DNA from: Cyclobacteriaceae bacterium
Lineage (GTDB): Bacteria > Bacteroidota > Bacteroidia > Cytophagales > Cyclobacteriaceae
Direction of reading: 5' to 3'
Assembly (NCBI GenBank): GCA_016787725.1
Contig: JAEUTZ010000025.1
Coordinates: 335,555-399,554 of the forward strand
Length of the DNA stretch: 64,000 nucleotides
Position 1 is the stretch's first letter; each line of letters opens with the position of its first letter. The translations under genes were made by a program, and so were the position numbers. Below are positions 9,301 through 18,725 of this stretch, piece after piece. Below the pieces are notes generated by a model that saw only the letters and a list, made by a program, of their open reading frames with translations, was not told the origin of the DNA and made no database searches.

Positions 9301-10350
9301 CTATCGTCTGACGCGGCTGATCTTATTTACCCCGGCCATCACAATCAACTTACCGGATGGGGATATCCCCAGTACATGAAATGATTTTTCATCGTTGACG
9401 GACTGCCAATCTTTACCGCCATTCCGGGTGATATCGGTACCGGAAGGCCCGGTGGCAAGTGCCATTTTTTTTGAGAGATGCACCACACATTCCCGATAGC
9501 CCCGGGGTGGAGTAACAGGTAAGTGCCAGGTCTTTCCACCATTGCGGGTGTATAAAGAGTTTCTATGAAGTAAAGAGTCATATTGAAAGTCACCACCCAC
9601 AATAATCCCATTCCGGGAGCTCCAAAAGTTAACCGAGAAAATTCCCGTGCTCTCCCTTCCTTGAATAATTTCCGGGGTGGAAATGTTCCAGCTTTTTCCT
9701 TTGTCTTGTGAGATGAAAAGCCGCGAGGTTTTTCCACCGGTGGCAATCACTACCATCGATTCATCGAGGCATTGAATGCCGGTGCCACTCGCGGCAAAGG
9801 AAGCTTCACCATCGTGTAACATGGGTCGACTCTGTTCGGAAACAAGTTGCCAGGTAGTTCCCCCATCGTGTGTGTACAAAAGAAGCATTTTACCATTTAT
9901 CGGGTCCCCGTAAATCAACCCTTCGTGATGATTCCAGAAATCAACCCCATCAATGAATGCGGCAGGGTCTTCATTTTTGTACACTTCTTTCCAGGTGGTG
10001 CCGCCATCCCGTGTCAGTAAGATAAAGGCCGGTGCGCCCGCAGTGGCCAGAAGGGCGGAATGTTCATCAAATGCATAAATGGTTCGGAAGTCAAATTTTT
10101 CAAATCCAGGAATTTGTAGAAAGTTCCAATCTATGGCACCATTAACACTTCTCCCTACCCAGCCATTATTTCCACTAACCCAAACCACGGTATCACTCAC
10201 CACCGATATACCACGAAAGGAAGATTGTACTGAAACAACGCAGGGTTCGAAGGAAAGCGATTGACTAACTCCCTGATAGTAACTAAGAATAATCAGAATG
10301 ATCGTCAGACTTTTACAACCCGGTTTCCGAATTTGGAATATTCTTGCCAT
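9301..10350 (-). CDS. Secreted Asp-box / YCF48-like beta-propeller protein
   Basis: 349 residues from the ATG at 10350. Upstream in-frame codons would run into the divergent lipoprotein gene. The N-terminus has a basic region and a hydrophobic signal segment (LTIILIILSYYQG). At least five Asp boxes are visible (LTRDGGTTW, YTHDGGTTW, ISQDKGKSW, YTRNGGKTW, ITRNGGKDW), giving a propeller like the photosystem II assembly factor YCF48 or sialidase-fold proteins. There is no T9SS sorting domain, so it is probably periplasmic or otherwise exported. Bacteroidota homologues are commonly annotated 'oxidoreductase' without evidence. It is divergent from the next gene with only 23 bases between the starts. 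Molecular function is unknown. Confidence 0.75.
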   Translation of the reverse strand: MARIFQIRKPGCKSLTIILIILSYYQGVSQSLSFEPCVVSVQSSFRGISVVSDTVVWVSGNNGWVGRSVNGAIDWNFLQIPGFEKFDFRTIYAFDEHSALLATAGAPAFILLTRDGGTTWKEVYKNEDPAAFIDGVDFWNHHEGLIYGDPINGKMLLLYTHDGGTTWQLVSEQSRPMLHDGEASFAASGTGIQCLDESMVVIATGGKTSRLFISQDKGKSWNISTPEIIQGRESTGIFSVNFWSSRNGIIVGGDFQYDSLLHRNSLYTRNGGKTWHLPVTPPRGYRECVVHLSKKMALATGPSGTDITRNGGKDWQSVNDEKSFHVLGISPSGKLIVMAGVNKISRVRR

Positions 10351-10373
10351 CTTTATTAAAACTCGTTTTCTGC

Positions 10374-10886
10374 ATGAAAAATAGCGCATTGTATTCGTTT
10401 CTCATTTTATCCTCTGTCTTAATTACTTCGTGCAAAGAGGATGACCCCGAGCCATTGAAGGCCCAAACCCAGGCAGTGTTATTGGCTGGGGAGCCCGGCA
10501 GCAGCAAGACCTGGAAGTTGACGGGCGGCACACAGCAGGTAAATGCAGGAGGTGTAGTGCCCCAAACGTTTGATCCTTGTCAATTGGATGACCTCTTTAC
10601 TTTTTCCAACAACGAAGCGCAAAGCTATGAGATGCGGGGTGGTGCCTCGAAGTGCGATGCAGCCGATCCTGATCAATTGGAATCCGGAACCTGGGCTTTC
10701 ACCCTCAACGGAACCATGGTCATTATCCTCAGCAACAAGACCGCCATCAGCGGATTGTTTAACTTTTACGCGCTTCCATTTCCTGCCGAAGTGGTTTCTC
10801 TTACCGATTCTGCGATGAAGCTTAAATTGGTGGTGATTGATGATGGCAACACCTTTACCTTCATTTTTGATTTCACGAAGGCTTGA
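10374..10886 (+). CDS. Predicted lipoprotein, unknown function
   Basis: 170 residues from the ATG at 10374, chosen because a lipoprotein signal follows at once: a hydrophobic stretch and the lipobox LITSC with Cys near residue 20. The mature part begins with an acidic, charged linker (KEDDPEP). It then contains SSKTWKLTGG, a pattern common in Bacteroidota lipocalin-like lipoproteins, and a C-terminal stretch rich in beta strands (FTFIFDFTKA). A small secreted barrel or lipocalin-like fold is likely, though I cannot name the family with certainty. Its stop overlaps the start of the next gene as TTGA, so the two are translationally coupled. Confidence 0.7.
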   Translation: MKNSALYSFLILSSVLITSCKEDDPEPLKAQTQAVLLAGEPGSSKTWKLTGGTQQVNAGGVVPQTFDPCQLDDLFTFSNNEAQSYEMRGGASKCDAADPDQLESGTWAFTLNGTMVIILSNKTAISGLFNFYALPFPAEVVSLTDSAMKLKLVVIDDGNTFTFIFDFTKA

Positions 10887-11515
10887 TTTATAACATTGCG
10901 GTTGGTTTAATCCTGTTAGCCCTGATGCAGCCGCGGGAATTTAAATATCTCGCATTAGGCGATTCATACACCATTGGCGAAAGCGTAGCCGAAGCAGACC
11001 GTTGGCCCAATCAGTTGGCCGACCGGTTAAAAATTCCGCGACCAAAAATTATTGCAACTACCGGATGGCGCACCGATCAGCTGAAAGCAGCGGTGGAAAC
11101 AGCCCACTTATCGAATGAGTATAACCTGGTTTCTTTATTGATTGGTGTCAACAACCAATATCAGGGTAAACCGGCAGCCCAGTATGAAATTGAGTTTGAA
11201 GAACTATTGACGCGCTCCATTCAACTGGCACAAGGCAATCCTGAAAAGGTTTTCATCGTTTCAATTCCGGATTACGGATACACACCCTTTGGAAAGACCA
11301 AGCAAGAAACCATTTCCAAACAGCTCGATGAATTTAATGCCATCAACAAGCGGATAGCTGCGAAATACAACGTAGCCTATTTCAACATCACGGACATCTC
11401 CCGGCAAGGATTGGATAAACCAGCGTTGGTTGCTTCGGATGGATTGCATCCGTCCGGTGCCATGTATACTCTCTGGGTGGATCGGATTCTGCAAGACCTG
11501 AAAATCACTCGCTAA
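10883..11515 (+). CDS. SGNH/GDSL hydrolase
   Basis: 210 residues. SGNH esterase motifs are in order: block I YLALGDSYTIGE with the catalytic Ser, block III LIGVNNQ with the Asn, and block V SDGLHPSG with the Asp-His pair. The TTG start at 10883 overlaps the previous stop codon and gives a short hydrophobic N-terminus (IAVGLILLALM) that could act as a signal or anchor. The alternative ATG at 10925 would remove it and make a cytoplasmic enzyme. I favour TTG because of the coupling to the lipoprotein gene. The substrate is probably an ester of a lipid, sugar or peptide. The last four bases overlap the convergent tesA gene. Confidence 0.8.
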   Translation: MIYNIAVGLILLALMQPREFKYLALGDSYTIGESVAEADRWPNQLADRLKIPRPKIIATTGWRTDQLKAAVETAHLSNEYNLVSLLIGVNNQYQGKPAAQYEIEFEELLTRSIQLAQGNPEKVFIVSIPDYGYTPFGKTKQETISKQLDEFNAINKRIAAKYNVAYFNITDISRQGLDKPALVASDGLHPSGAMYTLWVDRILQDLKITR

Positions 11516-12123
11516 ATCAATTTCTCAAAGACAGGCTTTAAGTTGTTGGCAATAATTTTATGGCCTTCAACGTTCGGATGAATCCCGTCTGCCTGATTTA
11601 ATTTTTCGTTTCCGGCCACACCCTCCAGAATGAAGGAAATCAACGTAGCCTTGTTTTTACTGGCAAGATCAGGATAGATGTTCTTGAATTCATCGGTGTA
11701 CTGCTTGCCCATGTTGGGGGGAACCATCATGCCGGCCAATACGATTTTACAGTTCGGATACTTGGATGTCACCTTATCAATAATGCTTTGCAGATTTTTA
11801 CGCGTTTGCTCAATGGGCAACCCTCGTAAACCGTCATTGGCACCCAGTTCCAGAACAAAAACGTCTACCGGTTGTCGCAGAATCCAATCGATGCGGCTCA
11901 ACCCCCCGGCCGAAGTCTCGCCACTTAAACCGGCATTTACAACTTTTACCTTTTTTACCGACTTGTTAAGCTCGGTTTCCAGCAACGCAGGAAAAGCATC
12001 TTCAGGCGAAAGCCCATAACCGGCCGTCAGACTATCGCCAAAAAAAAGAATTACTTTAGGCGATTGGAGACTGGAAAAGAGGGAAAGAATTGCAATAAGA
12101 ACCGCTTTTTTACCGACTACCAT
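11512..12123 (-). CDS. tesA: Arylesterase / acyl-CoA thioesterase TesA-like SGNH hydrolase
   Basis: 203 residues from the ATG at 12123, where a signal-like hydrophobic segment starts (AVLIAILSLFSSL). All SGNH blocks are clear: ILFFGDSLTAGYGL (Ser), NAGLSGETSAGG (Gly), LELGANDGLRGLP (Asn) and ADGIHPNVEGH (Asp-His). The fit to the TesA/arylesterase branch (E. coli TesA, Pseudomonas EstA) is close in both motif and length. It is divergent from an ABC ATPase and permease pair, the same arrangement as tesA-ybbAP in E. coli, which supports the assignment. It would act in the periplasm on fatty acyl or aryl esters. Confidence 0.85.
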   Translation of the reverse strand: MVVGKKAVLIAILSLFSSLQSPKVILFFGDSLTAGYGLSPEDAFPALLETELNKSVKKVKVVNAGLSGETSAGGLSRIDWILRQPVDVFVLELGANDGLRGLPIEQTRKNLQSIIDKVTSKYPNCKIVLAGMMVPPNMGKQYTDEFKNIYPDLASKNKATLISFILEGVAGNEKLNQADGIHPNVEGHKIIANNLKPVFEKLI

Positions 12124-12205
12124 AATATTGTGATAAGTGCATACGTACTTTGAAACAATTTTAATCAATTAACGATTTAATTGTTGTTCTGTTAACTTAA
12201 ATATC

Positions 12206-12898
12206 ATGCCAGAAATCGTACTTAAGGCGGAAGGACTTTCTAAAATTTATCGATCGGCTGAAAAGGACTTGATCGTGCTGGATCAGGTCTCATTCGAAGT
12301 AACCCAAGGCAACAGTCTCTCCATCATCGGACCCTCCGGAAGTGGTAAAACAACCCTGCTGGGTTTGTGTGCCGGGTTGGATGTGCCTTCTTCCGGCTCG
12401 ATTTCGCTCATGGGATTTCTCCTGAACAAAATGAGTGAAGATGACCGGGCTTACATACGCAACCAATACGTTGGTTTTGTCTTTCAGAATTTTCAATTAT
12501 TACCTACCCTCACTGCGCTGGAAAATGTAATGGTGCCCCTGGAGTTGCGGGGCGAGCGAAATGTTGCACAAAAGGCGAAAGATCTTTTAGCCCGCGTAGG
12601 ATTGAGTGAACGCTTCACCCATTATCCTTCCCAACTCTCGGGCGGAGAACAACAGCGTGTGGCGATGGCCCGGGCGTTTATCACCGCACCACGCATCTTA
12701 TTTGCCGATGAGCCTACTGGAAATCTGGACGAGGAAAATGCGCATCAGATTACCGATTTACTTTTTGGTATGAACCGGGAAGAAAAGACAACCTTAATCC
12801 TGGTTACGCATAACCTCGAGTTGGCCGAAAAAACAGAACGGATTCTGCAAATGAAAGGTGGCAAGCTGGTGAACGAACGCATCCTGAACCTGGCATGA
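12206..12898 (+). CDS. ybbA: ABC transporter ATP-binding protein, YbbA/LolD type
   Basis: 230-residue ABC ATPase. It has a Walker A loop GPSGSGKTT at residues 42-50, a Q loop in [13 protein letters not shown], the signature LSGGEQQ at 144-150, Walker B ILFADE at 164-169 with the D loop GNLDEEN, and a switch His in [19 protein letters not shown] and DEPTGNLD are typical of the MacB/LolD/FtsE branch. The stop overlaps the next start (ATGA), so ATPase and permease are co-translated. Together with the divergent tesA it matches the E. coli tesA-ybbAP locus, whose transported substrate is not settled. Confidence 0.88.
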   Translation: MPEIVLKAEGLSKIYRSAEKDLIVLDQVSFEVTQGNSLSIIGPSGSGKTTLLGLCAGLDVPSSGSISLMGFLLNKMSEDDRAYIRNQYVGFVFQNFQLLPTLTALENVMVPLELRGERNVAQKAKDLLARVGLSERFTHYPSQLSGGEQQRVAMARAFITAPRILFADEPTGNLDEENAHQITDLLFGMNREEKTTLILVTHNLELAEKTERILQMKGGKLVNERILNLA

Positions 12899-15465
12899 TC
12901 GATTACATCATCAAATTGAAGCGCAACGTCCGGTCCATAGTTCGCGATCGATGGGTGTGGGTAATGGCCTGGCGTGATGGTCGCCATAACTTTTCAAGAT
13001 TATTTCTTTTTGTTGCCTCGTTGATCACCGGCATCGCGGGTGTGGTCGCCATCGGATCCCTGAATTATGCCATGCAGGATGAACTCGATCGCAATGCAAA
13101 AGGATTGTTGGGTGCCGACCTGGTCATTAAAAGTAACAACCCGTTTGATAAGGATTTTGTAAAGGAGTTGGATACCGCACAGCGTCAATTCGCCAAAGAT
13201 GCGGAGATGGCCTCCATGGTCATGTTCATGAATACGCGCCAGCCCCGCCTGGTAAAGATTGTGGCATTGGAAGGTGAGTTTCCATTTTACGGAAAACTGG
13301 AAACCTTACCGGCCAATGCCTATGAACTTGTAAAAAACGGAAAGTACGCGATGCTTGATGAGTCCCTCGCCCGGCAATATGAAGTCAGCTCCGAGGATTC
13401 GATCAAGATCGGAACACAACACTTTAAAGTCGCTGGCGTGGTGGAGAAATTTCCGGGAGGGGGAGCGCTTACCTCTACGTTGGCACCGGCCGTCTACATT
13501 TCACTCACGGCACTCGATTCAACGGGACTGGTTCAGTATGGAAGTCGCATTAACTACAGCCTATTCATTAAAACCGTATCCGACAAGGAAACAGGTGCAC
13601 TGCTTGAAAATGTAAAACCGAAATTAGAAGAGCTTCGATATTCCTACGATACCATCGAGGAAAGAAAGGATGATCTGGGCGATGGGTTTCGTTCGATTTA
13701 TCGTTTCTTTTCCATGCTGGCATTTGTAGCCCTGGTGTTGGGATGCATTGGGGTGGCGAGTTCCGTACACATCTATGCACGCGAGAAACGCGATGAGGTG
13801 GCTGTCCTGCGATGCGTGGGATCTTCCGGGTGGCAAGCCTTTAATATTTACTTCATCCAGATCTTTGTTCTTGGCTTTATAGGAAGCCTCATCGGAGCGG
13901 CTTTGGGAGCCGGAATTCAACAACTGATACCCATCGCATTCGGAGAATATCTTCCCTTGGAGTTACAATTCGAAGTATCGTGGCGCGCCATTGGCGAAGG
14001 AGTGTTGTTGGGTTGCCTGGTGTCTATTCTTTTTTCCGTACTTCCGTTGGTGGCGGTTCGGTTCGTACCTCCGCTGGCGGTTTTACGGGCTGACTTTTCA
14101 CCGGCACGGGTGTTTTCGAAAGTCCGGTGGACAGCCATTGTACTCATCGCCTTATTTCCTTTGCTGGCGGCAGCTTACCAAACCAGCAGCTTTTTTTCGG
14201 GCGGAATGTTTTCGTTGGGATTAGCCGTGGCCCTGGGAAGCTTGATGCTGGTGGCCATGGGGTTGTTGTATGTCGTGCGCAGGTATTTTCCGCAGAATGG
14301 TACGTTCATTTTCAGACATGCCTTGTCAAACTTGTTTAGGCCCAACAATCAAACCCAGGTATTGTTGGTGACCATCGGGTTAGGAGCATTTATCATTGCC
14401 ACCCTGAATATTATTCAAAGCAGTCTTTTGAATCAGGTGGAATTCAGGGGGAATAGCAATCAATCCAACACAATCTTGTTTGATATCCAATCCAGTCAAA
14501 AAGATGACGTGGTGAAGCTGATTGCCAAACATCAATTGCCGATCAACCAGGTGGTGCCGATTATTACATGCCGGTTGGCAGAATTAAAGGGGCAACCCAT
14601 CGATTCACTGTTAAAGAGTGACTCGGTTAAAATCAAGCGATGGGCACTCAGACGCGAATACCGGGTTACGTATCGCGATAGCTTGCATATCTCCGAAGAG
14701 TTGATAGACGGGGAGATTCATTCTTTTAAAAAAGGTAGACCCGATTCGGTGTGGGTTTCCATCTCCGAAGGCATGCATGAAGAATTAAAAGTAACCCTGG
14801 GCGACTCGCTGGTGTTCGATGTACAGGGGGTTCCAATCAAGGCCTTCATCAGTGGCATCCGCAAAGTGGATTGGCCAAAAGATCCGCCCAATTTTATTTT
14901 TGTATTTCCAACAGGCGTACTGGAATCAGCTCCACAAATCTGGGTGGCTGCCACCCGGGTCGATAACCCGCAAGCTGCCATTCAATTTCAACAGGAATTG
15001 GTTTTCGGTTTTCCTAACGTATCGTTAATCGATCTGCGATTGATCTTAAGTACTGTAGACGAATTGTTCAAGAAGGTAGGGCTGGTAGTACGGTTCCTGG
15101 CGCTGTTTAGTATCATAACGGGGTTAGTCGTGCTGGCAGGTGCCGTATTGAACAGCAAATTTGCTCGCATCAAAGAGAATGTTCTGCTGCGAACCATTGG
15201 TGCCCGCACCAATCAAATCATGAAAATTACCTTAATCGAGTACAGCTATGTAGGTATATTTTCTGCCATTACAGGATTGGTATTGGCACTGGGGGGTGGA
15301 TGGTTGCTGACCAAATTTTTCTTTGAGGTTAATTTTTCGGTGAACGTACTCGAATTGATAATTATTTCGGTGGGTGTGGTGCTGCTGACGGTATTTATTG
15401 GTTGGTGGAATTCCCGAGAAGTGATTACCACACCACCCTTGCAAGTATTGCGGAAGGAGGGTTAA
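12895..15465 (+). CDS. ybbP: ABC transporter permease, YbbP type, with two FtsX domains
   Basis: 856 residues, about the size of E. coli YbbP. An N-terminal helix (FSRLFLFVASLITGIAGVVAIGS) is followed by a MacB-like periplasmic domain. Next come a first FtsX domain with REKRDEVAVLRCVGSS, a central group of helices, a second periplasmic domain, and a C-terminal FtsX domain with ARIKENVLLRTIGARTNQI and three further helices. This ten-helix, two-FtsX layout is typical of the family, which exports lipid-linked or hydrophobic molecules or acts in envelope stress. The start overlaps the ATPase stop by four bases. Confidence 0.87.
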   Translation: MIDYIIKLKRNVRSIVRDRWVWVMAWRDGRHNFSRLFLFVASLITGIAGVVAIGSLNYAMQDELDRNAKGLLGADLVIKSNNPFDKDFVKELDTAQRQFAKDAEMASMVMFMNTRQPRLVKIVALEGEFPFYGKLETLPANAYELVKNGKYAMLDESLARQYEVSSEDSIKIGTQHFKVAGVVEKFPGGGALTSTLAPAVYISLTALDSTGLVQYGSRINYSLFIKTVSDKETGALLENVKPKLEELRYSYDTIEERKDDLGDGFRSIYRFFSMLAFVALVLGCIGVASSVHIYAREKRDEVAVLRCVGSSGWQAFNIYFIQIFVLGFIGSLIGAALGAGIQQLIPIAFGEYLPLELQFEVSWRAIGEGVLLGCLVSILFSVLPLVAVRFVPPLAVLRADFSPARVFSKVRWTAIVLIALFPLLAAAYQTSSFFSGGMFSLGLAVALGSLMLVAMGLLYVVRRYFPQNGTFIFRHALSNLFRPNNQTQVLLVTIGLGAFIIATLNIIQSSLLNQVEFRGNSNQSNTILFDIQSSQKDDVVKLIAKHQLPINQVVPIITCRLAELKGQPIDSLLKSDSVKIKRWALRREYRVTYRDSLHISEELIDGEIHSFKKGRPDSVWVSISEGMHEELKVTLGDSLVFDVQGVPIKAFISGIRKVDWPKDPPNFIFVFPTGVLESAPQIWVAATRVDNPQAAIQFQQELVFGFPNVSLIDLRLILSTVDELFKKVGLVVRFLALFSIITGLVVLAGAVLNSKFARIKENVLLRTIGARTNQIMKITLIEYSYVGIFSAITGLVLALGGGWLLTKFFFEVNFSVNVLELIIISVGVVLLTVFIGWWNSREVITTPPLQVLRKEG

Positions 15466-15473
15466 CTTGTAGA

Positions 15474-18400
15474 ATGCGAGTTGGAATTGCGTTCGGAATT
15501 ACCGTCACACTTTTACTAACCGGCACCATTGTACTGCGTGCCGATCCGCCTGTCACCAAGTTTATCGAGAATCAATGTCAATGGTCGGAAGCAATTCAAT
15601 ATGTGGCGCATGTGCCGGGTGGTGCCATGCAACTGAAAGCGGGTGGATTTGCGTACCTCTTTGTGGATCAGGAACAATTAGAAGCATTGCATCAGCAGGG
15701 TCATGATGCCCAGGAAAGCGGATCGATGAATATCCATTCAGCAATTGCTGCTCAGCATATTGTTGTAAACTTTTTAGGTTCGAATTCTACAGCCGCCCCC
15801 CTTCCTTTTGGAAGGCAACCGGAATACTACAACTACTTCATGGGCAAAGACCCCACGCGTTGGAGCGATCATGTACCTGCTTACGAAGGTGTTTACTATC
15901 CGAATTTTTATCCGGGTATTGATCTGAAAGTCTATGGAGCGGGGCGAAACATTAAATATGATTTTTTAGTAAGCGCAGGTGCTCAACCAGAAGCGATTGA
16001 ATTTGAGTACCAGGGGGCTGATCGTGTCCGGTTGATCCAGGGCGACCTGGAAGTAACCGGCTCTCATTTTACTTTTTACGAGAAGCAGCCCATTGCTTTT
16101 CAGGAAATCAACGGCAGAAGGAGGTACGTAACCTGTCGGTACGAGTTAAAAGAGAATCGGGTACGATTCCTTTTTCCAGAATCGTATGATCCGTGCTACC
16201 CATTGGTGATCGATCCCTTATTGATTTTCTCAACTTACTCAGGTTCCACTGCGGATAACTGGGGTAGTACAGCCACGCCAGGCGAAAAGGGAACCTTGTA
16301 TTCTTCCGGTGTGACCAGTCACAATCTTGGAGGTTCCTTCCCAGCTACTCCGGGTGCTTTTCAGATCAACTATGACAGTTTGTATGATGTCTCGGTTTTG
16401 AAGTATGATTCGGCAGGGAAGAAGCTTCTCTACGCATCGTATTTAGGTGGTAGCGGAAATGAATCCTCCCACAGCCTGATCATGAGCGCAGCGAATGAAT
16501 TATTTCTATTGGGAACCACCAGCTCAACTAATTTTCCAACAACAGCAGGCGCGATCGATAATTCCTATAACGGAGGTACGGCTGATTTTAATGTCATTCA
16601 ATATACCGGCTCCGATCTCTTTGTTGCCCGCATAAGTCCGGACGGAAGTCAGTTGCTTTCCAGTACCTATCTGGGTGGGTCCCTAAATGATGGTCTCAAT
16701 CCAACCGGAAGTCCATTGGTTGCCAATTACGGTGATCAGCTACGCGGAGATATTCTGGTGGACGCGAGCGGAGATATTTTTGTCAGCACGGTGACAGCAT
16801 CACCGGATTTCCCAGTGGCTGCCAGTTTTGGGAATTCGTATCAAGGGGGTGAAACGGATGCAGTTGTTTTGCATCTTGATAAATCCTTAACACAGATTCG
16901 TTGGGCAGCTTATCTGGGTGGCAATGCGGCCGATGCCTCGCACACAATAAAGATGGATACACAGGGCGACCTTTATATTGGTGGCGGAACCACTAGTGTT
17001 AATTTTCCTTCCACGCCCGGTGCCTATCAGGAAGTTCATGGAGGTGGAGTGGATGGCTGGATTGCAAAACTGGCGAAAGACGGCTCCGCCATCTTGCGGG
17101 CAACCTTCACTGGTACGGCAGGCTTCAACCAGGTTTACTTTCTGGACCTGGATGCGAACGACAATGTGTATACCTACGGCCAAACAACAGGGAGCTTCCC
17201 AGTTACCTCCGGAGTCTATTCCAATGCCAACAGCGGTCAGTTTTTACAGAAGTTTAATCAGGAACTCAGCACACTGCAATTTTCTACAGTATTTGGGGCT
17301 GGCCGCGGAATACCCGACATTTCACCAACCGCATTCCTGGTCAACGATTGTAATAACATTTACCTGAGTGGCTGGGGCGGATACCTGAATTGGTCTCGCA
17401 ATTTTTGGAACAGCAGCACGACCGGAATGCCGACCACTCCGGATGCGTACCAGAAAACTACTGCCGGCTCCGATTTTTATTTTATTGTCCTTACAGGCGA
17501 TGCCTCCAGGCTCCTGTATGCAACCTTTCTCGGAGGCAATCAATCGCCCACCCATGTGGATGGCGGAACCAGCCGGTTCGATAAAAGCGGAATTGTTTAT
17601 CATGCTGTGTGTGCCGGCTGTCTGGGTGGATTCGATGACTTTCCAACAACATCGGGGGCTCATAGCCGCTTGAATAACAGCATTAATTGTAACAATGCAG
17701 CCTTCAAGTTCGATTTATCTACGTTGAAGGCGCGCCTACAAACCAATTCGGTTGAACTGGATATGCCGGGATTAAGTAAAATTTGTTTACCGGATGCCAT
17801 CGCTTTTCAGAACCTAAGTACTGGTGGTCAATTATTTGAATGGGATTTTGGAGATGGCGGTCAACTGGTAAAACAGGACACTACCTTTGTTATGCATGCG
17901 TACTCGGAACCAGGCACCTACAAGGTGCGCCTGCTGGCCATCGATGCGGGCACGTGTGTGGGTCGCGATTCAACCGTTACTACCGTTACCGTATTCAAGC
18001 CACAAGGCGTTGCCGGACCCGACCAGGACATGTGCTTTGATGCCGGCACGCGCTTGATCGCTGCGGGTGGGGTTAGGTATGAATGGCATAATTGGGATCA
18101 ATCATTCACGTCAGCCGAACCGTCCCCACGGGTCAATCCTACGGAAGACGATGGGTATGTTGTTACCATCACCGATTTCAATGGATGTCAAGTGCAGGAT
18201 ACGGTGAATATTCGGGTTATCCCTGGTATTGAGCTCGACTTTGAATTCAGCAAAGTCTATGACTGCGACTCACGGCCCACGTTGTTAGTGACCAATCAGT
18301 CGGACCCAGAGGAGACCACGTTTTTCGATTTTGGCGATGGCACTACGTCCGATCTAACCTCAACCGACCATGCCTTTGCGGCCGATGGAACGTATCCGGT

Positions 18401-18725
18401 TCGGGTCGTGGGCGTAAAGGAAACCTGTATTTATGATGAACTGGAACAAATTCCCATCTATCAACTAAAAGTGCCCAATGTAATTACACCAGATGAGTTT
18501 CCTGAGAATAACCGGTTTGTAATACAATACGGAAACCAACCCTTGTCGCAATCATCATTGCAGGCGCAGATCGTGATCTATAATCGTTGGGGCAACAAGG
18601 TGTTCGAAAGCGACAACTACCAGGACGATTGGAGTGCCGCTAACGTGGAAGCGGGGATCTATTACTACGATATTCAAGTTCCAGGCGAAACTTCCTGTAA
18701 AGGGTGGGTTCAGGTTATTAAATAA
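15474..18725 (+). CDS. Secreted SBBP-repeat / PKD protein with T9SS type B sorting domain
   Basis: 1083 residues from the ATG at 15474, 8 bases after the ybbP stop; an earlier start would overlap ybbP by about 60 bases. A signal peptide (IAFGITVTLLLTGTIVL) comes first. The next 230 or so residues form a conserved head domain, including the WSDHVPAYEGVYYPNFYPGIDL segment in pieces. Then follow SBBP beta-propeller repeats (YLGGSGNE, YLGGSLNDG, YLGGNAADA, FLGGNQSPT), two PKD domains (FEWDFGDGG and TFFDFGDGTT), and a gliding-motility-associated C-terminal domain with VIYNRWGNKVFES. The protein should be exported by the type IX system and held at the surface. The stop directly abuts the convergent MBOAT gene. 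Binding target is unknown. Confidence 0.87.
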   Translation: MRVGIAFGITVTLLLTGTIVLRADPPVTKFIENQCQWSEAIQYVAHVPGGAMQLKAGGFAYLFVDQEQLEALHQQGHDAQESGSMNIHSAIAAQHIVVNFLGSNSTAAPLPFGRQPEYYNYFMGKDPTRWSDHVPAYEGVYYPNFYPGIDLKVYGAGRNIKYDFLVSAGAQPEAIEFEYQGADRVRLIQGDLEVTGSHFTFYEKQPIAFQEINGRRRYVTCRYELKENRVRFLFPESYDPCYPLVIDPLLIFSTYSGSTADNWGSTATPGEKGTLYSSGVTSHNLGGSFPATPGAFQINYDSLYDVSVLKYDSAGKKLLYASYLGGSGNESSHSLIMSAANELFLLGTTSSTNFPTTAGAIDNSYNGGTADFNVIQYTGSDLFVARISPDGSQLLSSTYLGGSLNDGLNPTGSPLVANYGDQLRGDILVDASGDIFVSTVTASPDFPVAASFGNSYQGGETDAVVLHLDKSLTQIRWAAYLGGNAADASHTIKMDTQGDLYIGGGTTSVNFPSTPGAYQEVHGGGVDGWIAKLAKDGSAILRATFTGTAGFNQVYFLDLDANDNVYTYGQTTGSFPVTSGVYSNANSGQFLQKFNQELSTLQFSTVFGAGRGIPDISPTAFLVNDCNNIYLSGWGGYLNWSRNFWNSSTTGMPTTPDAYQKTTAGSDFYFIVLTGDASRLLYATFLGGNQSPTHVDGGTSRFDKSGIVYHAVCAGCLGGFDDFPTTSGAHSRLNNSINCNNAAFKFDLSTLKARLQTNSVELDMPGLSKICLPDAIAFQNLSTGGQLFEWDFGDGGQLVKQDTTFVMHAYSEPGTYKVRLLAIDAGTCVGRDSTVTTVTVFKPQGVAGPDQDMCFDAGTRLIAAGGVRYEWHNWDQSFTSAEPSPRVNPTEDDGYVVTITDFNGCQVQDTVNIRVIPGIELDFEFSKVYDCDSRPTLLVTNQSDPEETTFFDFGDGTTSDLTSTDHAFAADGTYPVRVVGVKETCIYDELEQIPIYQLKVPNVITPDEFPENNRFVIQYGNQPLSQSSLQAQIVIYNRWGNKVFESDNYQDDWSAANVEAGIYYYDIQVPGETSCKGWVQVIK

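Noticed and set aside
15402-15473. Earlier start for the SBBP-repeat protein
   Set aside because: It would place 24 residues without signal character before the true signal peptide and overlap ybbP by 64 bases.
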